Assembly: GCF_005166025.1 (NCBI RefSeq)
Contig: NZ_CP028923.1
Span: 919,001-983,000, forward strand
Source: Mangrovivirga cuniculi
GTDB lineage: Bacteria > Bacteroidota > Bacteroidia > Cytophagales > Cyclobacteriaceae
Direction of reading: 5' to 3'
Length of the DNA stretch: 64,000 bases
The translations under genes were made by a program, and so were the position numbers. Under the pieces are notes generated by a model. The model was not told where the DNA came from. It made no database searches and worked only from the letters and a program-made list of their open reading frames with translations. Below, piece by piece: positions 38,834 through 50,686 of the stretch. Each line of letters starts with the position of its first letter. The first letter of the stretch is position 1.

Positions 38834-39029
38834 ACAAGACGGTACAATAACCGAAGCATTGTCGAATGCGATGTTCCGCGTTGAACTTGAAAACGGGCAC
38901 GAAGTTATTGCTCATATATCAGGTAAGATGCGGATGAATTACATTAAAATATTACCAGGAGACAAAGTTAAATTAGAAATGTCTCCGTATGATTTAACTA
39001 AAGGTAGAATCGTTTACAGATACAAATAA
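38811..39029 (+). CDS. infA: translation initiation factor IF-1
   Basis: IF-1 is an OB-fold protein that binds the A site during initiation. It has the canonical 72 residues, with [14 protein letters not shown] and Gly-Lys-Met-Arg-Met-Asn-Tyr-Ile. Its start lies inside the end of map (23-base overlap), consistent with coupled translation. Confidence 0.97.
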   Translation: MAKQSSIEQDGTITEALSNAMFRVELENGHEVIAHISGKMRMNYIKILPGDKVKLEMSPYDLTKGRIVYRYK

Positions 39030-39033
39030 AGTC

Positions 39034-39150
39034 ATGAAGGTAAGAGCATCCGTAAAAAAGAGAAGCAGCGATTGCAAAATCGTACGCCGAAAAGGAAAGG
39101 TGTACGTTATTAACAAAAAGAACCCTAAGTTTAAACAAAGACAAGGATAA
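39034..39150 (+). CDS. rpmJ: 50S ribosomal protein L36
   Basis: A 38-residue very basic protein starting Lys-Val-Arg-Ala-Ser-Val-Lys-Lys and ending Phe-Lys-Gln-Arg-Gln-Gly. It has the L36 pattern [14 protein letters not shown]. Only one of the usual zinc-ligand positions is kept (Cys14), so this is a zinc-free form. It lies 4 bases after infA and 2 bases before rpsM. Confidence 0.94.
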   Translation: MKVRASVKKRSSDCKIVRRKGKVYVINKKNPKFKQRQG

Positions 39151-39152
39151 TT

Positions 39153-39530
39153 ATGGCACGTATTGCAGGAGTCGATATTCCGGATAACAAGAGAGGGGAA
39201 ATTTCCCTTACGTACATCTTCGGTATAGGAAAAAGTTCAGCTCAGGAGATTCTGTCTAAAGCCGGGGTCGATAAGGATAAAAAAGTAAGCGAGTGGACTG
39301 ATGATGAGTCAACAGCTGTTCGTAACGTCATTTCTGAGAACCACAAAGTAGAAGGTGTGTTAAAATCAGAAGTGCAGCTTAACATTAAGCGACTTATGGA
39401 CATCGGTTGTTACCGAGGACTTCGTCACAGAAAAGGTTTACCTGTTAGAGGTCAAAAAACTAAAAACAACTCGAGAACGAGAAAAGGTAAACGTAAAACT
39501 GTTGCTAACAAGAAAAAAGCTGTTAAATAA
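39153..39530 (+). CDS. rpsM: 30S ribosomal protein S13
   Basis: S13 is a head protein that bridges to the large subunit and the P-site tRNA. It has 125 residues, with Ala-Arg-Ile-Ala-Gly-Val-Asp-Ile-Pro, helix-two-turn-helix Tyr-Ile-Phe-Gly-Ile-Gly, and [13 protein letters not shown]. The basic tail is normal. First gene of the rpsM-rpsK-rpsD-rpoA-rplQ set. Confidence 0.97.
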   Translation: MARIAGVDIPDNKRGEISLTYIFGIGKSSAQEILSKAGVDKDKKVSEWTDDESTAVRNVISENHKVEGVLKSEVQLNIKRLMDIGCYRGLRHRKGLPVRGQKTKNNSRTRKGKRKTVANKKKAVK

Positions 39531-39573
39531 TAGCAAACAGGATAGATTACCTTCCTGAAAATTGTAGTGAAAT

Positions 39574-39966
39574 ATGGCTCAAAAAAGAAAAGATAAAGCA
39601 AAAAAGAGAGTAGTAGTTGTTGACGCAGTAGGTCAGGCTCATATCAAAGCGACCTTCAACAACATCATTATCTCAATGACTAATCAGGCCGGTCAAGTTA
39701 TTTCATGGGCTTCTGCAGGTAAAATGGGCTTTAAGGGTTCTAAAAAGAACACTCCTTATGCTGCTCAAACTGCTGCTCAGGATTGTGCTCAAAAAGCATA
39801 TGATCTTGGTCTTCGAAAGGTTGAAGTATTCGTTAAGGGTCCTGGTGCTGGTCGTGAATCAGCAATCAGAACAATCCAGAACACGGGTATCGAGGTGACA
39901 ATGATTAAAGATATCACACCTCTTCCACACAACGGATGTCGTCCACCAAAAAGAAGAAGAGTCTAA
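39574..39966 (+). CDS. rpsK: 30S ribosomal protein S11
   Basis: S11 is on the platform near the E-site mRNA. It has 130 residues, with [11 protein letters not shown], Gly-Pro-Gly-Ala-Gly-Arg-Glu-Ser-Ala and the C-terminal [12 protein letters not shown]. It follows rpsM after 43 bases, which contain a small CAGGA/TCCTG hairpin. Confidence 0.97.
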   Translation: MAQKRKDKAKKRVVVVDAVGQAHIKATFNNIIISMTNQAGQVISWASAGKMGFKGSKKNTPYAAQTAAQDCAQKAYDLGLRKVEVFVKGPGAGRESAIRTIQNTGIEVTMIKDITPLPHNGCRPPKRRRV

Positions 39967-39992
39967 TTTAATTAACTGAACGGAAAAAAATA

Positions 39993-40595
39993 ATGGCTAG
40001 ATATACAGGTCCAAAGGCTAAAATAGCCCGTAAATTCCAGGAAGCGATTTTTGGTCCGAGCAAAGCGCTTCAAAAGAAAAGTTACGGTCCGGGACAACAC
40101 GGACGTAGCCGCAGAAGAAAGCAGTCTGAATACGCTATTCAGCTTGCTGAAAAACAAAAGGCAAAATATACTTACGGTGTATTAGAGAAGCAATTCGCTA
40201 ATACTTTCGAAAAAGCTACAAGAAAGAAGGGTGTAACTGGTGAGGTTCTTCTTCAATTATTGGAAGCTAGATTGGACAACACCGTTTATAGATTAGGTAT
40301 TGCGCCAACAAGAAGGAGTGCAAGACAACTTGTATCTCATAAACACATAACTGTTAATGGCGAAATCGTTAACATTCCATCGTATTCTTTAAAAGAAGGT
40401 GATGTAGTTGGTGTACGTGAGAGAAGTAAAACATTGGAAGTTATCAGTAACTCACTTGCTGCAGGTAGAAAGCAATTTTCATGGCTTGAGTGGGACGGAA
40501 AAGAGTTTGCTGGTAAATTCGTAACAATGCCACAACGTGATGAAATTCCTGAAAATATTAAGGAACAATTGATCGTTGAATTGTACTCTAAATAA
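39993..40595 (+). CDS. rpsD: 30S ribosomal protein S4
   Basis: S4 nucleates small-subunit assembly and in E. coli represses the alpha operon. It has 200 residues, with Tyr-Gly-Pro-Gly-Gln-His-Gly near the N-terminus and the S4 RNA-binding domain [13 protein letters not shown] at about 90-102. The zinc cysteines of some S4 proteins are absent. Confidence 0.97.
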   Translation: MARYTGPKAKIARKFQEAIFGPSKALQKKSYGPGQHGRSRRRKQSEYAIQLAEKQKAKYTYGVLEKQFANTFEKATRKKGVTGEVLLQLLEARLDNTVYRLGIAPTRRSARQLVSHKHITVNGEIVNIPSYSLKEGDVVGVRERSKTLEVISNSLAAGRKQFSWLEWDGKEFAGKFVTMPQRDEIPENIKEQLIVELYSK

Positions 40596-40627
40596 TCCTA
40601 TTGACTAATATAAAGACTCGAAATAAT

Positions 40628-41617
40628 ATGTCCATTTTAGCATTTCAAATGCCCGAAAAGGTGGCGATGGAGAAAGCAGATGATTTTCACGGGCTTTTTA
40701 CATTTAAACCACTTGAACCGGGATATGGAGTTACTATAGGTAATGCGCTTAGAAGAATCCTTTTATCTTCTTTAGAAGGATATGCCATCACCGGTATAAA
40801 AATTCCGGACGTTCTACACGAATTCTCTTCTATCGAAGGTGTTGTAGAGGATGTATCTGAGATCATCCTTAACCTGAAGATGGTTAGATTTAAGAAAGTA
40901 GGCGACCTTGTTGAAAACAAAATCACAGTTAAGGTTGGCGGTAGCAAAGAATTTAAAGCTGCAGATATCGGTGGAAATACCTCTGCCTTCGAAATTCTAA
41001 ACCCAGACTTGGTGATTTGTCATATGGACGAGTCTGTTGATTTCGAAATCGAATTAACTGTCGATAAAGGAAGAGGGTACTTACCAGCTGAGGAAAACAA
41101 ACCAGCTGAGCAGGTATTCGGATTTATTCCAATTGATGCGATTTTCACTCCTATTAAAAACGTGAAATTTAGCGTCGAAAATACTCGTGTTGAGCAAAAA
41201 ACTGACTACGAAATGTTAGTGCTTGACATTGAAACTGACGGATCTATTCATCCTGAAGATGCATTAAAAGGAGCTGCCAATATTTTGATCCAGCACTTTA
41301 TGCTATTCTCTGATCAGAATATGATCCTTGAAACTGAGAAATCAGGAGAGCCTGAGCAAGTAGATGAAGAAATGCTTCATATGCGAAAGCTGCTTAAAAC
41401 TTCACTTAGTGATCTTGACCTATCAGTAAGAGCTTACAACTGCCTTAAAGCTGCAGATGTTAGAACTCTTGGTGATCTTGTAAGACTTGAGATCTCTGAT
41501 ATGATGAAGTTCCGTAACTTCGGTAAGAAGTCGCTTGCTGAGCTTGAGCAGTTAGTTCAGGAAAAAGGATTAACTTTTGGAATGGATTTGTCTAAGTATA
41601 AACTTGACGAAGAGTAA
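40628..41617 (+). CDS. rpoA: DNA-directed RNA polymerase subunit alpha
   Basis: The alpha subunit is the assembly platform of the polymerase. From the ATG at 40628 it has 329 residues. The N-terminal dimerisation domain has [18 protein letters not shown]. The C-terminal DNA-binding domain has [10 protein letters not shown] and Arg-Asn-Phe-Gly-Lys-Lys-Ser. A frame from 40601 needs a TTG start and adds non-conserved residues, so it is rejected. Confidence 0.97.
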   Translation: MSILAFQMPEKVAMEKADDFHGLFTFKPLEPGYGVTIGNALRRILLSSLEGYAITGIKIPDVLHEFSSIEGVVEDVSEIILNLKMVRFKKVGDLVENKITVKVGGSKEFKAADIGGNTSAFEILNPDLVICHMDESVDFEIELTVDKGRGYLPAEENKPAEQVFGFIPIDAIFTPIKNVKFSVENTRVEQKTDYEMLVLDIETDGSIHPEDALKGAANILIQHFMLFSDQNMILETEKSGEPEQVDEEMLHMRKLLKTSLSDLDLSVRAYNCLKAADVRTLGDLVRLEISDMMKFRNFGKKSLAELEQLVQEKGLTFGMDLSKYKLDEE

Positions 41618-41622
41618 GAAAA

Positions 41623-42255
41623 ATGAGACACGGTAAAAAATTTAATCACTTGGGTAGAACTGCCTCTCACAGAAAGGCAATGCTTTCTAACATGGCAAGT
41701 TCACTCATCCTACATAAGAGAATAACGACGACTGTAGCTAAGGCAAAAGCTCTTAGGAAATATGTTGAGCCTTTGATTACTAAAGCTAAGGCTGATTCAA
41801 CTCACTCTCGTCGTGTAGTATTCAGTTACCTTCAAAATAAGTACTCTGTAGATACTTTATTTAATGAAGTAGCTGATAAGGTTGCCAACCGACCAGGTGG
41901 ATACACTAGAATTATCAAGCTTAATTCAAGACTTGGAGATAACGCTGATATGTGTATCATGGAATTAGTAGATTACAATGAGCTACTAGTTAAAGAAGAA
42001 AAGTCTGCTGGTAAGAAAACCAGAAGAAGCCGAAGAGGTAGTGGTTCTAAAACTAAATCTGCTGCTCCTAAGTCTGAAGCTAAAGCCGAAGTGACTAAAG
42101 CAGAAGAAAGTAAAACTGAAGAACCTAAAGCAGAAAAGCCTAAAGCTGAAACTAAAAAAGCTGAAGCTAAGAAAGCTGCACCGAAAAAAGAATCTAAAAA
42201 ATCTGATTCTGAATCAAAGTCTTCTGAAGAAAAGAACGAAGATAAAGGTGAATAA
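41623..42255 (+). CDS. rplQ: 50S ribosomal protein L17 with long charged tail
   Basis: The first about 125 residues are a standard L17: [11 protein letters not shown], His-Lys-Arg-Ile-Thr-Thr-Thr, Asn-Arg-Pro-Gly-Gly-Tyr-Thr-Arg-Ile. The remaining about 85 residues are low-complexity Lys/Ala/Glu/Ser sequence with repeated Lys-Ala-Glu units and no predicted fold. L17 in other phyla ends near 120-130 residues; tails are known in Bacteroidota but vary. It is the last gene of the ribosomal run. Confidence 0.95.
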   Translation: MRHGKKFNHLGRTASHRKAMLSNMASSLILHKRITTTVAKAKALRKYVEPLITKAKADSTHSRRVVFSYLQNKYSVDTLFNEVADKVANRPGGYTRIIKLNSRLGDNADMCIMELVDYNELLVKEEKSAGKKTRRSRRGSGSKTKSAAPKSEAKAEVTKAEESKTEEPKAEKPKAETKKAEAKKAAPKKESKKSDSESKSSEEKNEDKGE

Positions 42256-42276
42256 TAAATATTTACTAAATAAATT

Positions 42277-42311
42277 TAAAAGGGAGCAAACATATGTTTG
42301 TTCCCTTTTTT
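42277..42311 (+). terminator. terminator of the ribosomal-protein run after rplQ
   Basis: GGGAGCAAACAT at 42282-42293 pairs with ATGTTTGTTCCC at 42294-42305 (one G-T pair), flanked by A-run and T-run, 22 bases after the rplQ stop. It closes the transcript from rplC. Confidence 0.82.
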
Positions 42312-42318
42312 ATTTTTG
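42311..42318 (+). promoter_or_regulatory. possible -7 element before carA
   Basis: TATTTTTG followed by CA fits TAnnTTTG and lies 26 bases before the carA start. It overlaps the T-run of the terminator, and no -33 element is seen at the right distance. Confidence 0.35.
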
Positions 42319-42344
42319 CACAAAATCTATTTCGCAAATACATT

Positions 42345-44743
<2,399 letters not shown>

Positions 44744-44763
44744 TATTTATTATACTTAGAAAG

Positions 44764-44796
44764 AAAGCTGTAGACTTCACGTTTACAGCTTTTTTT
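44764..44796 (+). terminator. enolase terminator
   Basis: AAAGCTGTA at 44764-44772 pairs with TACAGCTTT at 44784-44792 around an 11-base loop; the 3' arm runs into a seven-T tract. It lies 20 bases after the eno stop. Confidence 0.78.
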
Positions 44797-44838
44797 ATTG
44801 AAAGTATCGATCAAGATTATTATTTTACTTAAAACAGG

Positions 44839-44846
44839 TATCTTTG
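44839..44846 (+). promoter_or_regulatory. -7 element before the DivIC-like gene
   Basis: TATCTTTG is an exact consensus -7 motif, 22 bases before the start codon and just after the enolase terminator. No TTTG at the ideal -33 distance. Confidence 0.5.
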
Positions 44847-44868
44847 AGAGAGATAAATAATTTTTATA

Positions 44869-45183
44869 ATGTTAGAGCTGGAGAAATTTTTGAGTCGTGT
44901 TAAAAGTAAGATGTCTAATGTTTATGTTCTTAGTCTTGCAGTATTTTTAGTTTGGATGCTTTTCTTCGATAACACAAACTTCATAACTACTTTTAAGCTC
45001 AATTCTAAGCTAAACAACCTTGAAAAGGAGAAAGAATATTATGAGGAGAATATTCAGCAGGTTGAAAAAGACAGAAAGGAATTATTAAGTAATACTGAGT
45101 TGTTAGAAAAGTTTGCCAGGGAGAGATATTTTATGAAGAAAGAATCTGAAGATTTGTATATAATCGTAGACCATACCGAATAA
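44869..45183 (+). CDS. septum formation initiator family protein (DivIC/FtsB-like)
   Basis: A 104-residue small membrane protein. The short cytoplasmic N-terminus is followed by one membrane span (about 17-34) and a coiled coil of charged heptads (about 45-80, Leu-Asn-Asn-Leu-Glu-Lys-Glu). A Phe-Ala-Arg-Glu-Arg-Tyr-Phe-Met-Lys-Lys segment is typical of the FtsB/DivIC family. By family, it acts in the divisome with FtsL and FtsQ. Its position next to eno also fits, since ftsB lies downstream of eno in many bacteria. Confidence 0.85.
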   Translation: MLELEKFLSRVKSKMSNVYVLSLAVFLVWMLFFDNTNFITTFKLNSKLNNLEKEKEYYEENIQQVEKDRKELLSNTELLEKFARERYFMKKESEDLYIIVDHTE

Positions 45184-45185
45184 GA

Positions 45186-45782
45186 ATGAAAAATCTATCA
45201 ATCACCATTATTATTTTCATCTTTATCGCTTTCAATTCTTTTAGCCAGGAGTATTATAAGGAAGGCGACAGAAATGAGGATTCAGTTGAAGTCAAAGAAG
45301 AAACAGCAAAGACTTATCAACAGGCAAAGGAAGAAAATGAGTTTTGGCAAAAAGTTAGATTTGGCGGAGGGTTTGGATTAGGGTTTAATCCATTTTATGT
45401 GGATCTGTCTCCTTCTGTTGGCTACATGGTCAATCAACGTTTAATGACCGGTATTGGAATCAGATATTTATATGTCAGATACGATGATCCATTTTTTGAA
45501 GGGTCTTATAACAGTTACGGAGGGAGTCTCTGGGCCAATTATTTCGTATTAGATAATATATTTCTACGTACAGAATATGAGACGTTAAGAGTAGATTTTG
45601 TTGAAGATGCAAGGCTAAAAAGAGAGTGGGTGCCTTCATTTTTTCTAGGGGGTGGTTATGTTCAACCGATAGGAAGGACAGGATCAGGATTTTATCTTAC
45701 TGCTCTTTATAATCTTCTTCATGACGACCTAAGATCACCATACGGAAGTCCACTAGTTATCAGGGCAGGAGTTATGCTTTAA
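45186..45782 (+). CDS. outer-membrane beta-barrel protein, unknown function
   Basis: A 198-residue protein with a signal peptide (about residues 1-20, Phe-Ser-Gln end). A charged stretch of about 35 residues is followed by alternating beta-strand segments rich in Tyr, Gly and Phe, suggesting a small 8-stranded barrel in the outer membrane. I do not recognise a named family. It starts 2 bases after the DivIC-like gene. Its stop directly abuts the stop of the convergent dehydrogenase gene with no spacer or terminator. Confidence 0.7.
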   Translation: MKNLSITIIIFIFIAFNSFSQEYYKEGDRNEDSVEVKEETAKTYQQAKEENEFWQKVRFGGGFGLGFNPFYVDLSPSVGYMVNQRLMTGIGIRYLYVRYDDPFFEGSYNSYGGSLWANYFVLDNIFLRTEYETLRVDFVEDARLKREWVPSFFLGGGYVQPIGRTGSGFYLTALYNLLHDDLRSPYGSPLVIRAGVML

Positions 45783-46871
45783 TTAATTCGGATTTGGCAA
45801 ATCCACATCAAACTTTTCTGAAAGGTTTTTAAGACTATCTACTACAGGTTTTAGTAAGGGAATACCGTTTTCTTTTCTTTCTTTCTCGAACATTCTTTCA
45901 GGGTCACCTGGGATTTTTACTTTTTTCTCATTGTTTATAGATTCTGTTACCCTGAATCTTCCAATCCATTGATCCATATGTTTTAAGAAATCTTCTTTTG
46001 GCCGAAATGCATCAACTCTCATTGCGCCAAAGAAATGACCCAGACCTTCTCCTACCGGATTATCTGAAACAGGTAAAAAACTCACGAATGGAGGTACCCA
46101 TGGTCCATAATTCGCTCCTGATAAAACCCCGGATAAAATATCAACTACCGATCCGAGAATATATCCTTTATGTCCTGCATTTTTTGGAGATCCACCTAAT
46201 GGCAATAACGCTCCACCATCTTTTACAGCACCGGGATCAGTAGAAGGATTCCCTTCTTTGTCCTGTACCCACCCTAAAGGAGCTTGTTCATTTTTTCTTT
46301 GAAGAATTTCCAGTTTGCCATTAGCAGCTGTGGTAGTTGCCATATCAGCGACAAATGGAGGTTCATTTTTGGCTGGAATTGCTACACTTATCGGGTTAGT
46401 ACCAAGCATTCTTTCCTTTCCAAAGGTGGGAGCAACAAGTGGACTGGCATTAGTGAAGCTAAAGCCAATCATGTCTTCTTCCAATGCCATCATGCTATGA
46501 TAACCAGCAATACCATAATGATTGGAGTTTTTAACTGCTACCCATCCGGTACCTACATTTTTTGCTTTTTCCATAGCAATTTTCATTGCAGCAGGGCCAA
46601 CGACAAGTCCTAAGCCTTTGTCTCCATCCACAACCGCAGTTGAAGGAGTTTCATGAACAACTGTAATGTTCGGTTTTGGATTCACTCTTTTGGACTCCCA
46701 GAGTCTGACATATCCGATCAGCCTGGCTATACCATGAGAATCAACCCCTCTCAGGTCTGCTGACAACAATGTATTAGTTGCCTGTATTGCATCTTGATCG
46801 CTGCAACCAATTGCTAGAAATATTTTTTTAGCGAAATTATATAGTTCCTTATAGGAATAATTAGTAGTCAT
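45783..46871 (-). CDS. Ldh family oxidoreductase (type-2 malate/L-lactate dehydrogenase)
   Basis: A 362-residue NAD(P)-dependent dehydrogenase of the MDH2/Ldh_2 family, distinct from Rossmann-type malate dehydrogenase. Landmarks are Asp-Ser-His-Gly-Ile-Ala-Arg near 55, Ser-Asn-His-Tyr-Gly-Ile-Ala-Gly-Tyr near 120, Gly-Thr-Asn-Pro-Ile near 165 and a Lys-Gly-Tyr segment (His-Lys-Gly-Tyr-Ile-Leu) near 236. Substrate could be malate, lactate or a related 2-oxo acid; this cannot be told from sequence alone. It starts 3 bases after the Ppx/GppA gene on the same strand. Confidence 0.85.
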   Translation of the reverse strand: MTTNYSYKELYNFAKKIFLAIGCSDQDAIQATNTLLSADLRGVDSHGIARLIGYVRLWESKRVNPKPNITVVHETPSTAVVDGDKGLGLVVGPAAMKIAMEKAKNVGTGWVAVKNSNHYGIAGYHSMMALEEDMIGFSFTNASPLVAPTFGKERMLGTNPISVAIPAKNEPPFVADMATTTAANGKLEILQRKNEQAPLGWVQDKEGNPSTDPGAVKDGGALLPLGGSPKNAGHKGYILGSVVDILSGVLSGANYGPWVPPFVSFLPVSDNPVGEGLGHFFGAMRVDAFRPKEDFLKHMDQWIGRFRVTESINNEKKVKIPGDPERMFEKERKENGIPLLKPVVDSLKNLSEKFDVDLPNPN

Positions 46872-46874
46872 TTG

Positions 46875-47822
46875 CTAATTATTTTCTTCATCTTCCTTTA
46901 ATAAAACCTCATGTAAAAGGCCTTCTTTCAATGATGCAGGAGATATTCGAATTCTTTTTAAATCAAGGGTGTTTAATACAAATTTTATTAATACGCCGGC
47001 AACAACTATCATATCAACCCTTAGAGGAATCATGCCGGGAATCTGTAATCGTTCCTTCCTTGATTTTACAACAAGATTGCTGTAAATTTCTTCAAAATCT
47101 TTAAGATCAAGCCATAAATCGGATTTAATTTTATTGTATTTCAGCGGATACTTTTCACATGAGATGTCATTTAACGTATCAAAACTACCTGATGCACCAA
47201 TCAAAACCACAGGATGGTATTTTTCAGCTGCATCGACAAGAGGTTTAAGCATAATCTCAAGATAGTTATTTAATTCTTCTATCTTGTTATCTGGCATAGG
47301 ATCTGATGATTGGAACATATCTACCAATCTCTGTCCGCCAATTTCAAATGACTGTTTCCAGAATATGTTGTTTTCATCACAAATTATAAACTCAACACTT
47401 CCTCCTCCAATATCAAGAATCAGAGATCTTTCATCACCAATGTAGATTGCCGATTTTACACCTTCATAAATATATTCCGCTTCTTTATCACCGTCAATGA
47501 TCTCAACATTAATACCATATTTTTCATAGATCAGGTTTGCTATCTCCTGTCCGTTTTTAGCATTGCGCATTGCACTCGTAGCAGTCGCGTAAATGTGGTC
47601 AACTTCGAGTTCGTTGATTACCTTTTTAAAACTGGATATTGCCGTTAAACCCCGGTTTTTGGCATCCTCGGTTATAAAACCTTTGGAAATACCTCCTTTA
47701 CCAATTCCCACAGCTTGTTTTTCCTTGTGTAATACCTCTATTTCATGGTTAACAACTCTAACGATTAAAAGGTGCCATGTATTGGTACCCAGGTCTATTA
47801 CGGCAGTTTTCTGATTATTCAT
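46875..47822 (-). CDS. Ppx/GppA family phosphatase (exopolyphosphatase)
   Basis: The 315-residue protein has the ASKHA-fold motifs Ile-Asp-Leu-Gly-Thr-Asn-Thr-Trp-His-Leu-Leu at residues 9-19 and Leu-Asp-Ile-Gly-Gly-Gly-Ser-Val-Glu-Phe near 140. Thr-Ala-Thr-Ser-Ala-Met-Arg near 80 is also typical. It is the short form, without the C-terminal HD domain of E. coli Ppx or GppA. It would hydrolyse polyphosphate or pppGpp; which one is not decided. It is preceded by a likely promoter at 47842-47872. Confidence 0.88.
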   Translation of the reverse strand: MNNQKTAVIDLGTNTWHLLIVRVVNHEIEVLHKEKQAVGIGKGGISKGFITEDAKNRGLTAISSFKKVINELEVDHIYATATSAMRNAKNGQEIANLIYEKYGINVEIIDGDKEAEYIYEGVKSAIYIGDERSLILDIGGGSVEFIICDENNIFWKQSFEIGGQRLVDMFQSSDPMPDNKIEELNNYLEIMLKPLVDAAEKYHPVVLIGASGSFDTLNDISCEKYPLKYNKIKSDLWLDLKDFEEIYSNLVVKSRKERLQIPGMIPLRVDMIVVAGVLIKFVLNTLDLKRIRISPASLKEGLLHEVLLKEDEENN

Positions 47823-47841
47823 ATTGGCTTAAAAAATCGGC

Positions 47842-47872
47842 GAAATTTAGCTATTTTTAGCCTCGCAACAAA
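47842..47872 (-). promoter_or_regulatory. promoter of the Ppx/GppA-Ldh pair
   Basis: Read on the minus strand: TTTG (47872-47869), 19 bases, then TAAATTTC (47849-47842), one mismatch from TAnnTTTG. It lies 20 bases before the start codon. Confidence 0.5.
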
Positions 47873-47895
47873 ACATATGACAATGCATTTGATAT

Positions 47896-47929
47896 TTTGG
47901 GTGTATAAGCCTGAAGTTATATATATTTG
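47896..47929 (+). promoter_or_regulatory. promoter of the acyl-CoA carboxylase gene
   Basis: TTTG at 47896-47899 and TATATTTG at 47922-47929 with a 22-base spacer. The -7 element covers a possible TTG start codon at 47927, supporting the later ATG at 47957 as the real start. Confidence 0.6.
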
Positions 47930-47956
47930 ATAAACAAAATAAACCCATTTAAGAAC

Positions 47957-49567
47957 ATGAGTTCAGATTCTGAAAAAAGTAAAGCAATATATACACTACC
48001 TACCAGGGAAGAGAAATTTGATTTATTAGCCAGAAAACATAAAGAGGCAGAACAAGGTGGGGGTGAAGCACGGATTAAAGCACAACATGAAAAGGGTAAG
48101 TTGACCGCGAGAGAGCGTATAGAACTTCTTCTTGATGAAGGAACTTTCGAAGAAATCGGGAAATTTGTGATGCATCGTGCAAAAGACTTTGGTCTTGATA
48201 AACAACATTACCTTGGTGATGGTGTTGTGACAGGATATGGTAAGATTCATGGAAGACCTACTTACGTTTTTTCGCAGGACTTTACTGTGTTTGGCGGTTC
48301 ACTTTCTGAAACTCATGCAGAAAAAATTGTCAAGATCATGGATCTTGCAATGAAAAATGGAGTGCCGGTAATTGGTTTAAACGATTCGGGAGGAGCTCGA
48401 ATTCAGGAAGGTGTTGTTTCGCTGGCAGGTTATGCAGATATATTTTATAGAAATGTAAGGGCATCTGGCGTGATACCTCAAATTTCCGCTATCATGGGGC
48501 CATGTGCAGGAGGAGCTGTTTATTCCCCAGCCATTACAGACTTTATTATGATGGTAGAGAACACCTCATATATGTTTGTAACCGGGCCAAATGTTGTTAA
48601 AACAGTTACTCAGGAAAATGTTACAGCTGAGGAGCTGGGAGGAGCAAGTGCTCATAGTACGAAAAGTGGAGTAACACATTTCTCATGTGCAAACGAGGTG
48701 GAATGTATCAATAATATAAAGAATTTGATGAGCTATGTTCCTCAGAATTGTGAAGAATTGCCTCCATCGGTTCCTTATGATGAAAAGTCAGATGAAACTC
48801 GCCAGCAACTTGATGAAGTAGTACCTGAAAACCCAAATCAACCATACGATATTAAAGAGGTGATTGAAGGTATTGTTGACACAAATTCATTTCTTGAAGT
48901 CCATAAGGATTTTGCAGAAAATATAGTTGTTGGCTTTGCCAGACTAGCAGGAAAAAGCATAGGTATAGTTGGTAACCAACCAGCTTCACTGGCTGGAGTA
49001 TTAGATATCCATGCTAGTCAAAAAGCAGCAAGATTTGTCAGGTTTTGTGATAGTTTTAATATCCCATTACTTGTATTAGAAGATGTACCAGGTTTTTTAC
49101 CAGGAACGGACCAGGAATGGAATGCTATAATAACCAACGGTGCCAAACTTCTTTACGCCTTTAGTGAAGCAACAGTACCAAGAGTTACCGTAATTACTCG
49201 AAAGGCCTATGGTGGGGCTTATGATGTGATGAACTCAAAACATATTGGTGCAGATCTTAATTATGCATGGCCAACAGCAGAAATTGCTGTAATGGGTGCA
49301 AAAGGAGCTTCAGAAATTATATTCAGAAAAGAAATTTCAGAAGCGGATGACAAAGAAGCCAAGCTCCAGGAGAAGATTGACGACTATACAGCAAAATTTG
49401 CAAATCCATACAGAGCAGCACACCGTGGTTATGTTGATGAAGTAATTCTTCCACGTGATACCAGGAAAAAGCTAATCAGAGCTTTTGAGATGCTACAAAA
49501 TAAGGTTGATAACCTTCCGAGAAAAAACATGGAAACATTCCATTATAAAAAACACTTAATAAAGTAA
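47957..49567 (+). CDS. acyl-CoA carboxylase carboxyltransferase subunit (propionyl-CoA carboxylase beta-like)
   Basis: The 536-residue protein has two crotonase-fold halves. The first holds Gly-Gly-Ser-Leu-Ser-Glu-Thr-His, [11 protein letters not shown] and Gly-Pro-Cys-Ala-Gly-Gly-Ala-Val-Tyr. The second holds Pro-Gly-Phe-Leu-Pro-Gly-Thr and Gly-Gly-Ala-Tyr-Asp-Val-Met-Asn-Ser. It transfers carboxyl from biotin to an acyl-CoA, probably propionyl-CoA. It is encoded alone here; a biotin carrier lies 40 kb away at 7341-7856. Confidence 0.92.
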   Translation: MSSDSEKSKAIYTLPTREEKFDLLARKHKEAEQGGGEARIKAQHEKGKLTARERIELLLDEGTFEEIGKFVMHRAKDFGLDKQHYLGDGVVTGYGKIHGRPTYVFSQDFTVFGGSLSETHAEKIVKIMDLAMKNGVPVIGLNDSGGARIQEGVVSLAGYADIFYRNVRASGVIPQISAIMGPCAGGAVYSPAITDFIMMVENTSYMFVTGPNVVKTVTQENVTAEELGGASAHSTKSGVTHFSCANEVECINNIKNLMSYVPQNCEELPPSVPYDEKSDETRQQLDEVVPENPNQPYDIKEVIEGIVDTNSFLEVHKDFAENIVVGFARLAGKSIGIVGNQPASLAGVLDIHASQKAARFVRFCDSFNIPLLVLEDVPGFLPGTDQEWNAIITNGAKLLYAFSEATVPRVTVITRKAYGGAYDVMNSKHIGADLNYAWPTAEIAVMGAKGASEIIFRKEISEADDKEAKLQEKIDDYTAKFANPYRAAHRGYVDEVILPRDTRKKLIRAFEMLQNKVDNLPRKNMETFHYKKHLIK

Positions 49568-49568
49568 G

Positions 49569-49595
49569 GGCAATCTGTTTCAGATTGCCTTTTTT
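49569..49595 (+). terminator. terminator of the carboxylase gene
   Basis: GGCAATCTG at 49569-49577 pairs perfectly with CAGATTGCC at 49581-49589 around TTT, followed by six T. It starts 2 bases after the stop codon. Confidence 0.87.
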
Positions 49596-49615
49596 GTCAA
49601 AAAAAGCGACTAATT

Positions 49616-50686
49616 ATGGACGATAAAAGTTTTAACTTCTTAAATGATTACCTGAATAATCCATCACCAACCGGGTTTGAAACTCCCGGGCAGCAACTTT
49701 GGCTTGATTACCTTAAGCCTTACATCGATGATTATATTACCGATGTGTATGGTTCTGCAGTTGGTGTAATCAATCCTGGGAAGGATTATAAAGTTGTAAT
49801 TGAAGCACATGCTGATGAAATAAGTTGGTTTGTCCATTACATCAATGATGATGGATATATATATGTTAGAAGAAATGGTGGATCAGATCATCAAATTGCT
49901 CCTTCCAAAAAAGTAAACATTCATACTGATAATGGAATTGTAAAAGGAGTTTTTGGCTGGCCTGCCATTCACATCAGACAACAGGATAAAGAAGAACCAC
50001 CTTCTTTAAAGAATATTTGTATTGATATCGGTGCAGAAAGCAAAGAAGAAGTTGAAAAAATGGGTGTTCATGTAGGATGCGTGATCACATATGATGATAC
50101 CTTTACTGTATTGAATGATCGCTTTTACACCGGAAGGGCTTTGGATAACAGAATTGGCGGGTTTATGATAGCCGAGGTTACTCGAAGGTTAAAAGAGAAC
50201 AAAGCAGAGTTACCTTTTACTCTTTATGTTGTTAACGCTGTCCAGGAAGAAGTGGGATTAAGGGGAGCTCAGATGATTGCTCAAAAGCTAAAACCAGATG
50301 TGGCCATCGTAACGGATGTATGTCATGACACTCATTCTCCAATGTATAATAAGAAGGAGCAAGGAGATTTTAAATGTGGAAAAGGACCAGTATTATCCTA
50401 CGGGCCTTCAGTTCAGAACAATCTTTTGAAAATGGTTATTAATACTGCAAAAGAAAAAGAAATACCATTCCAAAGACTAGCTGCGAGTAGAGGAACCGGA
50501 ACTGATACCGATTCTTTTGCTTATAGTAACGAGGGTGTTGCATCTTCTTTAATATCCCTTCCAATAAAATATATGCATACAACAGTGGAAATGGCTCATA
50601 AAGATGATGTTGAAAGCGTAATAAAACTTATGTATGAGTTTTTATTACAACTCAAGGCTGGTCATGACTTCAGATACATCAAATAA
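49616..50686 (+). CDS. M42 family metallopeptidase (glutamyl/other aminopeptidase)
   Basis: A 356-residue dinuclear-metal aminopeptidase of the FrvX/CelM type. The ligand motifs are Glu-Ala-His-Ala-Asp-Glu near 60-66, Ala-Leu-Asp-Asn-Arg-Ile-Gly-Gly near 178, the catalytic Gln-Glu-Glu-Val-Gly-Leu-Arg-Gly near 204 and Thr-Asp-Val near 227. The last metal His lies in Met-His-Thr-Thr-Val-Glu near the C-terminus. Cytoplasmic, no signal peptide. It begins only 20 bases after the preceding terminator, so its own promoter is not obvious. Confidence 0.92.
   Translation: MDDKSFNFLNDYLNNPSPTGFETPGQQLWLDYLKPYIDDYITDVYGSAVGVINPGKDYKVVIEAHADEISWFVHYINDDGYIYVRRNGGSDHQIAPSKKVNIHTDNGIVKGVFGWPAIHIRQQDKEEPPSLKNICIDIGAESKEEVEKMGVHVGCVITYDDTFTVLNDRFYTGRALDNRIGGFMIAEVTRRLKENKAELPFTLYVVNAVQEEVGLRGAQMIAQKLKPDVAIVTDVCHDTHSPMYNKKEQGDFKCGKGPVLSYGPSVQNNLLKMVINTAKEKEIPFQRLAASRGTGTDTDSFAYSNEGVASSLISLPIKYMHTTVEMAHKDDVESVIKLMYEFLLQLKAGHDFRYIK

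Noticed and set aside
42294-42344. Earlier carA start
   Set aside because: It lies in the stem of the rplQ terminator and before the expected conserved N-terminus; the ATG at 42345 is better.
47927-47956. TTG start for the carboxylase gene
   Set aside because: It is inside the TATATTTG promoter element, so it is unlikely to be in the transcript.
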